Of a DNA stretch of 64,000 bases, positions 53,501 to 63,726 are shown piece by piece. Made by a program: the position numbers and the translations under genes. Source of the stretch: Notospermus geniculatus. Taxonomy: Eukaryota; Nemertea; Pilidiophora; Heteronemertea; Lineidae. The notes beneath the pieces were generated by a model. That model was not told the DNA's origin. It did not search any database and saw nothing but the letters and a program-made list of their open reading frames with translations. Numbering within the stretch: the stretch's first letter is position 1; every line of letters begins with the position of its first letter. The stretch is taken from contig NMRB01000888.1 of NCBI GenBank assembly GCA_002633025.1, forward strand, positions 137,073 through 201,072. The letters are read 5' to 3'.

Positions 53501-53912
53501 TAGAACGTTCCTTAACGTTAAGGTCGACCTTAAGTCTATTGTAACATCATCGAGAACAATAGATTTAAGGTGCACCTTAATTTTAAGGAACGTTCTAAAA
53601 TACGGCCCAAAGTCAGTGAAGAACAGCCAGTGAATGTGACAGTGGACCTGCTGCAAGTGGAACAACTTCCATTACTTTTTCTGAAAATCCCAGGTTGAGC
53701 ATCATTTTCTTTTTAGTGGATTTAACTTTCTTCTTTTCCAATATCACCTTGGCTAGAACCATCACGGTGTACGCAGGTTACAGAACTTACCAGTACTTAT
53801 AATTCATAAATTCTCAAGCAAAAAATCGACTTACTTCTTCGAGGAGGTCCAACTCAGGCAGGATGCAAGGTGCAACAGACGTGAATTTCTTGGCTTCATA
53901 GGCATCGGTATC
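50554..53912 (-). CDS. ANAPC1: APC1 exons 20-26 of this window (C-terminus)
   Basis: Encodes DTDAYEAKKF..ILPELDLLEE, VRVLGDRYLPITFNIGKN, MLHVKQRAGHLSYVEDPKGY, FSSDPRVLAFAESFC, LHECVTQEKPEILCPHIAMD, IDIWQVKLIMAYYNS, HPEFLSHVKNRVELKLDRWL and ATFLTWYDIPPVSKLMQLVS. The last exon (50554-50660) reads GSGVPTFLQMCTAFLPYG, then VMRLHRIVSQRC and TGA. It is diverged, but it keeps the GSTSF..LLRLAP-like pattern of the animal C-terminus and its phase fits the GTAAGT donor at 50910. Confidence 0.9.
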
Positions 53913-56900
53913 CTGAACAAGAAGATCATCATCAGCAACAAATATATAATCTACTAAATCAGGTAAAGGGAGATTTAATCACAGTAGAAACAACCAGTTC
54001 CAGCTTACCCTGAATTTCACCTCAAGAGGCACATAACAGAACGTCCCAGCATCAACATCCTTTGGAACCAGTATCCTCGACTCAGCAGCCAAGACGTAGA
54101 GGTGACGGAACGCCTGTAAGTGGTACCGGTTGTCGTTGCTGTGGGTGGGAAATTTTGGGAAGAACGCGCACAGCATGGCTGCCACCGCTTCTGGCTTTGT
54201 GCTAAGGGTGCATCTGAAAACATCAACAAACAGGAAAATGTGGAGAATGTGGAAAATTATATGAAAGTGTGGGAAAAGCAAGAGTTTTATATTCATCATG
54301 TTTACCTTCCACCACCTAAGAATAGCAGGCCAATAGCCTGACTTATAGCCATGTATGAGCCATACAGCACATAATTATACGAGGGTCCGACACGTGATCT
54401 CAGGTAACGACAAATACGCAACACCTCAAGGTCACCGGTTCCGGCCATTACCTGCAAGATAATGAGATACTCTATCATTTATATTTATATTCAGGTCTGC
54501 AAATTATCCAGATCAACATAAAAATGTTTTTCCAGGGCCCGGTTGTTCAAAACAGTATTTATCAGTACTCAAAACCCCCTTGTATTACAGGGCAGTTACA
54601 ATGTTAGCCTCAAAACTTGGTTGGTACTACCGGTAATAGCTTGAGAAGAGACTGATAAATCAGATACACTCACCATAGCCAATGACAGTACCACTACCAC
54701 CATACAATTCTCTATAGCACTCTTGCCTGCTTGCTCAACCATGGCAGGCAGTGTTAAATGTCGGATGAACTTCTTCGAATACTCCAACTGAAAAAAAGAT
54801 AGCAGGGGATGTAAGGGGGATCAAGTTAACTGAAAAATGTCAGTTTTCTTAAATCTTTGCAAAGACTCCTACTTACCAGACATGAATAAGCCATTTGGTT
54901 GGCCGAGCCGGCAAACCTCAGGCCGATAGCCATGCAGCCACCAGCGACAATATTGAGGTAGGCTTGACTCATTGTTTCATAGTCAATGTCAGAAGCATCG
55001 TCCCCTTCGGCACCTTTATTTAGGCCATACTGCGCTACAATCTGAAAAACAAACCCAAATATACTGGTGTCAGCTCATAAAACCCAGTAAAAGAGAAAGA
55101 TCTTGAACCCCAACTTAAATAACAATGTCACTTTCCTGCACTAAAATATCCAACGAGTTCCAAAGGTGTGGAATATAGGGTCATATGAATAAAGACTAGC
55201 AAATGCTTTTACTTCAGATTTTTACAGCATAGCCTAGTGCATTTGTATTGCAAAATTGAAGTAAAAGCATTTACTTGTCTTTATTCATATGACCCATAGT
55301 AGTGTCTGAGTATACTTACTGGTGGTACGTTGGCCTCTACCCACTCTGACGTAGGCTGAATGCAGTCCCATAAGACCAAACCACGGGCAATGATACGCAA
55401 CATGAGGAAATCTGGCCTCACAAAGTCCAAAAGGAACTGTGTATCACAGGCAGTTAACCATTCAGCAACAGCTCTGGAAATAAAAAGCAACTAGAACTGA
55501 GAAATTTGCTTGACAGCAAATTTGATGGTCCCTACATCAGAAAATGTAAATTGAGTGAAGAAAGGGCAAGGAGGGGTATGACTCTGTGGCAGAGCAGTCA
55601 GGTTCTTGGGGTTCCAATCCTCCTGGAATGTCTTCCTGGTGAAGGACACATGCAGGGTAGGCAGATAGAGAGGGAGGGCAGACAAATGACTGCACGGCGT
55701 GCGCATTCTGCAGACATGTAGGGCCGAATTCACCAAGGGTGATCATCGCGCGATTAAGACTTAGACGCGTGTACCTTCTTCAAAAGCATGGTGGAAGTGT
55801 GTGCATTTAGTGAAGTTACACGCGTCTTTCGCGCGATGATCACCCTTGGTGAATACGGCCCGTATTGTTTACCAACTGACAAACACGGGGAGTGCGTGCA
55901 TTCGACAGCATGTTGTCTGTTCGCTGGGTAGGGGTGGGGCAAAATCGTATTTCTTTTCAATAGGTAAGTAGCATTCTAGGACACTAAAGCGCCACAATGT
56001 CTTAGTACAAAATGACATTTACAAAATGACCTCCCAGGTCCAACAGTGTATAGACCTTTCCAATAAAGATGGGAGTCTACTGTTCTCACCATATGGCATT
56101 AGCAGCTTAATACCATTCAATGGCCGCTGTCACGTTGAGCTGGTCAAGCGGGCCATGGGCACAAAAGTTTCAGTAAAATAATTGTCTGAGAGGATGCGTT
56201 TGGTAGTGTTACAACATGCTTGGACAATGAATGACCACGGCATCATGTGGGGAACTAGTAGGGCCTAGGCCACCATCTTTGTTGGAAAGGTCTATAAATT
56301 ACACAGGATACAAATGCACACACACCATTGCATTAGAAAATGTACACCAGAAATGAATGCATTACAGATGTACTCCAATGTGTATTTACAATTTTTTGAT
56401 GTTTGGAATTTAACGTTCTGATTATTCTAGCCAACACTCACTTATTGTTTGTCCTGAAGAACATCATGCCAAGGGCAAGGGTAGCACCAGGTGCTGTCAC
56501 GTCCACATTGACTGTGTCTCCCTCTTTTATCTGATAGCTTGGTGACTTGAACCGCTCCTTATTTGTGCCGCTTAATGGCCGCTTGTGACCGCCCACCATG
56601 TAGTTGTAGAGTTGATCAGCCATGTTGAGGTCAGACAAACCCATCGCTTCACTGCCCTTCTGCAACATCATGAAAGACATTTTTAATTGAAGAGAAAAAT
56701 GGAGAAATTGTGCTGAAAATAAACTTGATTTACTCCCACCTGTTCCAAAACCACAAGAAAAAGAGTCCTGACCCTGCGACTAAAATTTCATGAATGAGTC
56801 AAAGCAAATGATGTTAACCTACCCCTAACATTACTGAACCAAGGGCCAAACCAGCCGCGAGGGAATATGACTCCCTGTCTGTGCAATTCTCCATCTCTGG

Positions 56901-59900
56901 GCCAGGTGGCCGCCCTGAAAAACACAGAAGGAGATCCTTGAAAAGTGACGCTATAAGTATTTGGACTACAATGTAGGCATCCATGAGATTTAACGTGTAG
57001 CAGGAGTCTTTTAACTGGTAGGGCTTTGTGGTTGATAAGGGTATCATGACTTGCAGTACGTATTTCAATGCATCCCAAAACAAAGGGGTCCCTGAAAATT
57101 GTACCTACCTGTACAAGAACTAAGCCACATGACTTGCTCGGTGATACAACTTAAGAGGAATAAATTCTGGGAACGAGGCCTACGATTTCAACAGTGTTTG
57201 CTAAGCTTTTTTTCTGACTGTAGTATGACATCGAACAGCAGACTTCGTCGCCATCCGATATTCACAAAGTCAATGGTTTTCATGATGTCCACTCCACGCC
57301 TAACGTTGCTCTGACCAGCTGATGCCACCAAGCGAGTGGGAATATGACTCTGAAACGGCATCAACTACTCACCTATTTCAGAGAGCAGAACCTCTGCCAT
57401 GTGCCTGTGAGCTGTCCCCTGGTACACAATGCCTATGCCCAATATGGCTGCCACCTGAACCACGTGGTTGATGTCGAGCTCTGTCGATGTTGGAGGCAGG
57501 AGGGCATCGAGGTGAATGCTGAGAAGACGGGTCGTGGAGACGTCCATGGTGCCTCGCTCAGCTGCTGCTATACCAAGGAGAAGGCCAACGCTTGTCATTT
57601 CATGACCCTGAAAATGGAACGAACGGTCCATTCATTATTTCTAAAATACCGTAAAGCGAAATATGTTTGTGGGGAAAAATTCTTGCGAAAATTGTGAATT
57701 GCTGCGGTGCTCACTAAATTTTTTCTCCGTGAATGCAGCAAATTATCGTCGACACCCATCATGCAACACGAATTTTGTTCCCCACTGAAACCTATATCGA
57801 TGATTCATCAGCACTAGTGCAGCGTGGGGATTCCCATCCTGATGACATTCCCGGATTCCCGGAACGAGTGTTTACACATAACAAGCATTGCGATATGCAG
57901 TTGATAGTACAGGTTGTGCCAGGATATACAGCTTCCTGCTTCCTGAGAAGTGTGGCGTCGATCTTCTTCATTATTCAGGGTGCGACACTCGCGAATGTAT
58001 GTCCCTGCAGAAAATTTTTATAAGGTCCTTTACCGTGAATATTTCTCCATGCAATTGCTGCATTTTTAGGCCATTCACGAACATTTAGGACATGAAAATA
58101 TTTTGCTTTACGGTATCAAGTCAAAGTTTTTGTCACCGTGTAGCAGATTACAAAGGTGTAGAGGATACAATAAACTTGATGCACGTCCTACATCGTATGG
58201 AGGAGGCCTTGTGAAGAGGTCCCAAAAATGGACAAAATACAAAATAGAAGTCACTCACCTTACAAAGGTAGTCATGCACATTCAACGTGTCAAGTTTGGA
58301 AAGATGACCGTTGAGCCCGAGAGCCATCAAGAACCCAGCATGTTCATTGGTTAGTTCATTACTCTTGGGTTTGTTGTACATGATCCAAGTTGAGTCAATC
58401 TGTGACGAGTTAGCTATCCGCAGCCCTGCCGCAACGCCATTATGGAACTGAGGCCAAGCACTCATGTTGGGTGGTGTGCCAATATGACTTAGATCAATTG
58501 TGTTGTTTCTGAAAGAAATTTGTACATCATTATTTTTAAACCACTGCTCATATAATTCAAAGGCGTCATAGCCTGTTGATTATTGGCCCAAAAAGTAATT
58601 GAGAACCAATGTCAACAATTTTCAATAACTAAAAATATTTACCTTGGGGGAGCTCGTCCAACTAAACACAGCTTGGGTATCGGCAGGGTTTCTGTTGCCA
58701 CTGGATGGTAGGTACAGAGTGTAAACATACCTCTGAAAAAAAATCTCACATAGCAGTAAATTAAATCTGCTGCAGCGAGAACCACAGAACATGAAATACA
58801 GCGAGTGTTTATCTTGTGTACATCCAGGCATAAGCTGATTTGTAATGAAAAGTTCTCAAGATACCATACTTTTATTTATTTGACAATGACATGGTTTTTT
58901 AGCATAATTTATGGATGTCTTTTGCAAACTACAAGGTAATATGAAACTTTCATATGGCTTTCTAATGAATGCAGTCTCAAAGGGCATCACATGTGTGACC
59001 TGTGCCAGCAAAATGAGTCGGAATGCGCAGCTAGAAGAAGACCCAAAGTGTACCAGTATTGATTTCAGTATTGTCTCGCCATTGTGAAATTTGACTCTGT
59101 CAATTTCTATAGTTGTTCTCTGGTGTCATCTTGGGTCTTCTTTCCAGCGCATTCCGACTCATTTTGCTGGCACGGGTCACATATTACCCAAGTCTCTCCA
59201 GAAACCTTTCTGGGGAACTCAAGTAGCAGTTCATCACTTGATCCTTATATCAAAGCATTCTTTTTCTCCCATTTTATAAGTTCTTAATATTAATATTGAA
59301 GTGAAATCTTACCTGCCAAGAGGAAGAGCCATGGTCCTGATACAGAAGGCATACAGTTGAGTCTCCTGTTCCTCTATGAAATCGTGATCACTAAAATGGC
59401 AAGGCAAATCAAAGGAAACGTAGAGAAATACCAACTATCAATCACAGCATTGTTTCGAATTTCAAGCATTTTAGCATCCTGGGCCCAGTTGCACAAAAAG
59501 TTAAAAAGATAAAAGTCTGTTAATTTAACTTTTCCTGTTAAATCCTTAACTTTGTTTTAACTTACAAAACTAACATTTTGGGATAAGTTAACGCCAAGAT
59601 AAACTAACAGTGATTTTTAACTTTTGTGCAACCGGCCCCTAAACTTATCTGGGGTACTCCTCTATGTCATCACCCACAATCAGTAGAACTTGGATAACAA
59701 ATAGGCACCATACCTGACTTCAGGTCTCTGTGTGATGGATATTCGCACCGGTTTGGATGACTGCAACAGATGACGAACTTCCTGAACACGAAGATCTTCA
59801 CTGAAGCGTAACCTCAGCAGCTGCAAGAGGAAATGGAGACCATTGATAAAAGTTGAGAACATGACCAACAGCGATACATAACAAGAGGGGAGCGTGGTGG

Positions 59901-62900
59901 CGCAGTAGTCTGGGTTCCTGGCCTTTGTATTCTGAGCTGGTCTGACAGGGTCAAGTGAATGCTGAATGAACTGCTCCCTGAGTTAAAAGTTAAAGTTACA
60001 GTTTTGGGTTGATAGTCTGATGTCAACAACGGTAGAGGTGTCATCCGACTTCACACTTTAACCCCAGTCTATCCTGAAACCTTTCAGTAGAACTCAGATG
60101 AGCTGCTCATTCAGCGCTACAATCGAGCATTTCCGACCGGTACCCATTTATACACCTGGGTGGAGAGAGGCCAGTGAGGCAAAGAGACTTGCCCAAAGTC
60201 TCATGCCAAGTGGGATTCGAACCCGGGACCTTCTGACCGCAAGTCGGAGGCCCGAACCACTACACCACCGTGGCTCCTCATTCAATTGAAAGCATTATAT
60301 AAAAGACTAATATTTTTATTATTATTATCGTTAGTATGAGCCTCTGTGAAAAAAACAACAATTTTTCACCCTTTCATCGAGACAATCCATCCCATCATCC
60401 TCCTCTTTGGTGGCCTTGAACTGCCATGACGTATCACGACTTGCAATCGTTGACGGCTTCACGATCTTCAATTTGTTCCCGACTTGCTTTGACAAATCTT
60501 GACGTCCTACAAAGCAAGTTGTGTGTTAAGAGATTTTGAGAAGGAATGCAGGAAAGTACAGATACATGTACTCCTGATTTCAGCTATATGAAATGCAATG
60601 TGCGGAGTAAGTCCTTAGGCTGAATTCAAGCCATTGCCTTAAAAAGTTCTTTTGGGAAGTAAAGAGTAAACAATAATGACGATCTACTAACCTACGAGCA
60701 CATAAGCTTGTTCAGGCCAGTCTGCTGGAGGGTTGACTCGACATTGGAACTTGGCCTCACGGAGTGGCAGTGCAACTCCAAATGGTAGATATTCTAGATC
60801 CTTTAGAGTAAAGCCTGAAATACACGGCATCAAACCATCGATTAACTTGAAAATTTCGGGTGTAGGCCTACATGTAATTCAGATTTGTTTTTAGGAAACA
60901 TAGTCAGCTCTTGATAAAGGTGACATTCAGGCAAATTAAATTATACCAAGGCTGTGAGAAACAAAAACAGGGACTCCAAACACTAACTGGCTACCTTTTG
61001 ACACCTGGCCCAAGCAAGGGAATTGAGGCAAAAACCCTAGAAGAGACCCCTTTGGAAAGTCAGTCTTGTGGGACAAAATGTACAGTCAGTGCACGGCAAT
61101 GCACATAGCAATTGTGAACATTTTACCCTGGGCCTGAATTTCAAAAGGGGTTAGAAATTCGAGTTACCGCAACATTGCAGCCAGTTTGAAAACAGACCAC
61201 AAATACAACATCAGTTATTTGCACTGACCTGTTTCGGTCATGAACAGAACCATCCTTTGATGACAAGATGCCGTACGATGGGGTACGAAACTTCTGGAGA
61301 GGATCGAATCGTCCAAATCAGGCCGCCGACCCACTCCCGGGACTTTCTTCAAAAATCGCTCCCAAGGGACACTTGCTTCACTTCCATTGTAGAAGAAAGA
61401 CACATATATCTGAAGAAGAATACACAGTTGATAATTTTAAGATAATCAACAATATACATGTACAGTGTTGATAGCTCTATATTAATTAGGTACCAGTAGC
61501 AACATAGAAACGATTTTTATTAATTAGCAACAAAAAAGAGTTGATTTTTAAATTAAGTAGTGATATAGAGTTGATATCTTGAAACTAATTAGCGATATTC
61601 ACTGTAATTGATATTTTAGATTAATTACCGGTAGCTATATTCAGTTGATATTTTTATAGATTAATTAGCAATATACTGGTACAGTTGATATTTTAGCAAT
61701 ATACTGGTACAGCTTACATGTTTGGATTAATTAGCAATGGCATGGAAAATAACTTGACACGATATGAGTCTACGAGTACACACACTTACTGATATGGTGC
61801 TCCTGGTCCTATTGCTGACTGCAGGCAAATAGGGAAAGGGTTCCACACCGATTCCTTTCATATAGTTGTACAACCACATGTAGATATTAGGAGGCTCTTT
61901 GTGGATAAATGCAGGGATGGACAGCAATCTCAGCTGGTCTAAAGACAAGGAAGTATCAGAATCAGAAAACGTCTTAGATTCGGAGTAAAATATTAGTGAG
62001 CTTTCGCAAATGAATTCTGACAAACCAAGAAGTACGAAATATGAAATTGGACTTCATTTCCATGACATAATGTACTTCAGGAGATGGTTGGGACCACAGA
62101 TATCGCCTGCTGCAAGAGCGTCCTTCAACATTAGATTTAGACATTAGATTTAGACCGATAGAGTCTATGGAAAATGACATGTTACAGTTGTAATTCAAAA
62201 ATTGACAATTCAAGTTCCGAGCTCTCCTCCCCCCCCCCCAATTTAATCACTACATACACTTGGAAGCTGGAAAAATTTTGGTGGAAAGTCCACCAAAATT
62301 TTTATCCAAGGAATTCTATTGGTAATACCACTGAATTTATTAAACGAATTCCAAGCATTTCAAAACCCAAAAGAAGACATCTGACATTTGGACAGTATTA
62401 GGGGAAAATGAGAGAATATAGAGACATCTCTTCTGCTCAGTTTTGAGAGAAACTAACCTTCCCTGATCTGACTAGCTTCATCCATCAACTGTGACAACTC
62501 GGCATATTCCCTACAGTACATCTTGACATAGTCATAGAGCTTCAAATCTCTGGCAAGTTGGAACAGCAGCAGTGATAACGATTTTAAGTCTTCGTGATAG
62601 AGCGAGTTCAGCTTTAATTCCTGAAATCGACAGCGTGGAGATAAACGAGGAAGTCCACAAAGGTGAAGACGAAGTTTGAATCACCATCCTAAATGCCCAA
62701 ATACGTTTCAACATAATTTGTCTCATCCTTGTCTCATAATTTTGAACTATGTCAAATGCACCCTGCCCATTTCTTGAAGTAGGCCTAGAGATAATGCAAT
62801 CTACCATTATGGTGCATTTGGATAGGACGAACATTGGTTCATCTGATACACTTGAACCAAGGCTCATTTTTTTCAATCCTTAATACAAGTGTACATGTAG

Positions 62901-63726
62901 CATTGAATTTCTGTTGGGACATGTAGGTCTACACTCAATATGTGCCCTCTTTCAAACTTCTCCTTTGGAGTGAGTGCCCTTTTCAATCTCAAAGGTGCCC
63001 TTTTTCAGAAAAGTGCCCTGCCTTTCTTAAATTCTAGCTGGGGGTCTGAGGCTCTATAAGTATCCCCTCACCTCGTATACCAAGTGAATGGCAAAGAAAA
63101 CAGCGGGTGCATGAGGAAAGAGAATGGCGGTTGAATCAACGCAGGATCTGGTCTCCTCCTTCTGGGCTGATGACGAGGAAGCGAGCGGATCGAGACCAAG
63201 AACTGTACCATGGGAAGACATCATGTAGCGATGGTGGTCCGAGTTGATCAGGTAATTCCAATCCTGAAATACAGAATTTGGGTGATAAAATGTTGTTTGT
63301 AGGATGTCTTTGGATACTGGGAGGACTGAAAAAATGCGAATCTATTTGTATCGTAAGAGGAAGCAAAGCCTTCAAGTTCAGAAAACTCGAGAGGAATCAT
63401 ACCTCACTGGAGCCTTCATCTGATGGCCGTGCCTTCTTCACCACGCCAGGAGAACGTGAAAGATCGAGATCCTGTAACTGTTGCATGATCGCCAACTTTT
63501 CCGTATCATATCCCATCATGCCGAGCAGACACTTCACGAACTTGTTCCATTCAGACTGATTCGTAACACCGCCGGGTGAATTCTGCATTGAGTACCACTT
63601 GATGAAGACATGTAGGGCGGTATCTTTTGGTAGCACGTGTTTCACGGCATCTAGGCAGAGCTTGATGTGTGGCGATGATGTCATGGCCGGCAGGGACGTC
63701 CGCCATAATGATCCATTGGACAATTC
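50554..63726 (-). CDS. ANAPC1: Anaphase-promoting complex subunit 1 (APC1), C-terminal 1332 residues, 26 exons
   Basis: APC1 is the largest scaffold of the nuclear/cytosolic APC/C ubiquitin ligase that targets cyclins and securin. Exons, 5' to 3' on the minus strand: 63403-63726, 63072-63263, 62458-62620, 61790-61938, 61229-61409, 60692-60814, 60370-60506, 59714-59820, 59313-59390, 58643-58732, 58259-58508, 57373-57607, 56823-56914, 56442-56659, 55320-55473, 54877-55041, 54674-54787, 54306-54451, 54009-54213, 53835-53912, 53376-53443, 52525-52744, 51721-51816, 51257-51437, 50911-51036, 50554-50660. All junctions are GT..AG and every phase agrees, giving 3999 nt including TGA. Hallmarks: MVGGHKR, SPSYQIKEGDTVNVDV, PPGPEMENCTDRESYSLAAG, STKPEAVAAML, HLQAFRHLYVLAAE. 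Human APC1 is about 1944 residues, so roughly the first 600 lie beyond the window's right edge. Introns are short and hold several MITEs. Confidence 0.96.
50735..50780. mobile_element. Isolated end of a TTA/AAGGCC class element in the last APC1 intron
   Basis: TTTAAAGGCCTCCGTACACTTC with no matching right end nearby. Sits in the intron between the last two exons of APC1. Confidence 0.45.
52109..52335. mobile_element. MITE, GTGACCCGGCAAGACAAAATG family, copy 1 (APC1 intron)
   Basis: GGTCACCCAATTGTGACCCGG, then CAAAATGAGTCGGAATGCGC, at the left; mirrored by CTTCCGACTCATTTTGC and GCCGGGTCACAATTTTGCCC..GGTGAC at the right. Homologous to 58990-59183. Confidence 0.8.
52340..52488. mobile_element. 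Palindromic element (CCACTGTCGCGATTTGGGC arms, APC1 intron)
   Basis: GAATCCACTGTCGCGATTTG, then GGCTTGAGAC and GGGTTGCG, are mirrored by CGCAACCGCGTCTCAAGCC and AAAATCGCGACAGTGGATC. The centre is CGGAAGTCCTTATATGG. Abuts the preceding MITE. Confidence 0.8.
52850..53212. mobile_element. Foldback element with AACCGGTTA words (APC1 intron)
   Basis: GGTGCTTTCGATTGTGACTG at the left and AAGTCACAATCGAAAGCACC at the right. The interior repeats TAACCGGTTA/TAACTGGTTAAC and CTGGTTAGC many times on both strands. Like the 30489 element, the body is one short word repeated. Confidence 0.75.
53490..53608. mobile_element. MITE, GGGCCGTATTTTAGAACG family (APC1 intron)
   Basis: GGGTCGTATTTTAGAACGTTC and GAACGTTCTAAAATACGGCCC ends, arms CCTTAACGTTAAGGTCGACC and mirror. 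A related single end is at 10234-10270 (CCGTATTTTAGAATGCTCC). Confidence 0.8.
54009..58508 (-). CDS. ANAPC1: APC1 exons 11-19 of this window (PC-repeat toroid)
   Basis: Holds the proteasome/cyclosome repeats that form the toroid core of APC1. Visible repeat cores: NEHAGFLMALGLNGHL, EMTSVGLLLGIAAAERGTM, VQVAAILGIGIVYQGTAHRH, RESYSLAAGLALGSVML, GATLALGMMFFRTNN, AYLNIVAGGCMAIGLRFAGS, ENCMVVVVLSLAMVMAGTG, YMAISQAIGLLFLGGGR, PEAVAAMLCAFFP. The small-residue pattern G-x-A-x-G-L in each is typical. The fold is structural, not catalytic. Confidence 0.95.
55178..55295. mobile_element. MITE, GGGTCATATGAATAAA family, copy 3 (APC1 intron)
   Basis: Nearly identical to 6036-6153, between two APC1 exons and only 25 bp from the splice donor of exon 55320-55473. 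Confidence 0.85.
55570..55700 (+). mobile_element. Probable tRNA-derived SINE (APC1 intron)
   Basis: An A-box-like TGGCAGAGCAGTCAGG at about 55587-55602 and a B-box-like GGTTCCAATCC at 55610-55620 with tRNA-like spacing, then GTCTTCCTGGTGAAGGACAC. No complete cloverleaf, so a retroposed relic and not a tRNA gene. Confidence 0.5.
55721..55861. mobile_element. MITE, GGGCCGAATTCACCAAGGG family (APC1 intron)
   Basis: GGGCCGAATTCACCAAGGGT and ACCCTTGGTGAATACGGCCC, next GATCATCGCGCGA and TCGCGCGATGATC, then GACGCGTGTA and TACACGCGTC. Arms about 45 bp. Confidence 0.85.
55862..56441. other. APC1 intron, no feature recognised
   Basis: Part of a 968-bp intron. Small open frames only. A TAGGGCCTA variant at 56259-56267 is followed directly by another GGCC. 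Confidence 0.5.
57649..58113. mobile_element. 465-bp TA-flanked element, CCGTAAAGC ends (APC1 intron)
   Basis: TA then CCGTAAAGCGAAATATG at the left and ATATTTTGCTTTACGG then TA at the right. Sub-terminal AATTTT/CGAAAATT and TGCAGCAA/TTGCTGCA words are mirrored. Ends CC..GG with TA target. Confidence 0.75.
58643..60814 (-). CDS. ANAPC1: APC1 exons 6-10 of this window (linker segment)
   Basis: Encodes FTLKDLEYLPFGVALPLREA, DWPEQAYVLVGRQDLSKQ, EEDDGMDCLDER, SEDLRVQEVRHLLQSSKPVR, DHDFIEEQE, RTMALPLGRGMFTLCTYHPV and LPIPKLCLVGRAPPR. The acidic EEDDGM patch is shared with vertebrate APC1. Short exons of 78-137 nt, phases 1-1-0-2-2-2. Confidence 0.95.
58990..59183. mobile_element. MITE, GTGACC..AAAATGAGTCGGAATGCGC family, copy 2 (APC1 intron)
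   Basis: TGTGTGACCTGTGCCAGCAA, AATGAGTCGGAATGCGC and the mirror GCGCATTCCGACTCATTTTG..CACGGGTCACA. Shares the centre TTGACTTGGTCGATTTCT / TTGACTCTGTCAATTTCT with 52109-52335. Confidence 0.8.
59481..59639. mobile_element. MITE, GGCCCAGTTGCACAAA family, copy 2 (APC1 intron)
   Basis: CTGGGCCCAGTTGCACAAAA and TTTTGTGCAACCGGCCC ends, but the body is GTTAAAAAG/TTAACTTTT words instead of the CTTAAGTC body of the 41550 element. Same ends, different body. Confidence 0.8.
60060..60277 (-). mobile_element. tRNA-derived SINE, minus strand (APC1 intron)
   Basis: On the minus strand: GGAGCCACGGTGGTGTAGTGG start, A box around 60250-60267, B box GGTTCGAATCC at 60212-60223, then a tRNA-unrelated body containing CTCCACCCAGGTGTATAAATG. 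The head resembles a tRNA but anticodon-arm pairing is poor. A second, truncated head (GAGCGTGGTGGCGCAGTAG, +) lies at 59888. Confidence 0.7.
61229..63726 (-). CDS. ANAPC1: APC1 exons 1-5 of this window (middle segment)
   Basis: The first exon (63403-63726) encodes ELSNGSLWR..CLDAVKHVLPKD..FIKWYSMQNSPGG..SEWNKFV..MMGYD..KKARPSDEG, a conserved segment near human residue 650-750. The next exons add DWNYLINSDHH, HAPAVFFAIHLVYE, QLARDLKL, EPPNIYMWLYNYMKG and PFPYLPAVSNRTRS. These give the helical middle part between the N-terminal WD40-like domain (outside the window) and the PC repeats. Confidence 0.95.
61480..61730. repeat. Degenerate AT-rich tandem repeat (APC1 intron)
   Basis: TTGATAT..TTAATTAGC(A/G)ATAT recurs five or six times with a period of about 45-55 bp. 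Individual units carry inserts such as TACCGGTA (61626-61633) or TACTGGTA (61673, 61702) where sister units have TA. Confidence 0.7.
61996..62135. mobile_element. Partial MITE, GAGGTTTCGCAAATC family (APC1 intron)
   Basis: TA then GTGAGCTTTCGCAAATGAAT, AGAAGTACGAAATATGAAAT, TCAGGAGATGGTTGGGACCA, GATATCGCCTGCTGCAAGAG; the other arm is missing. Confidence 0.65.

Noticed and set aside
60187-60277. A functional tRNA gene on the minus strand
   Set aside because: A and B boxes are present but arm pairing is poor and a SINE-like body follows, so it is called a tRNA-derived SINE.
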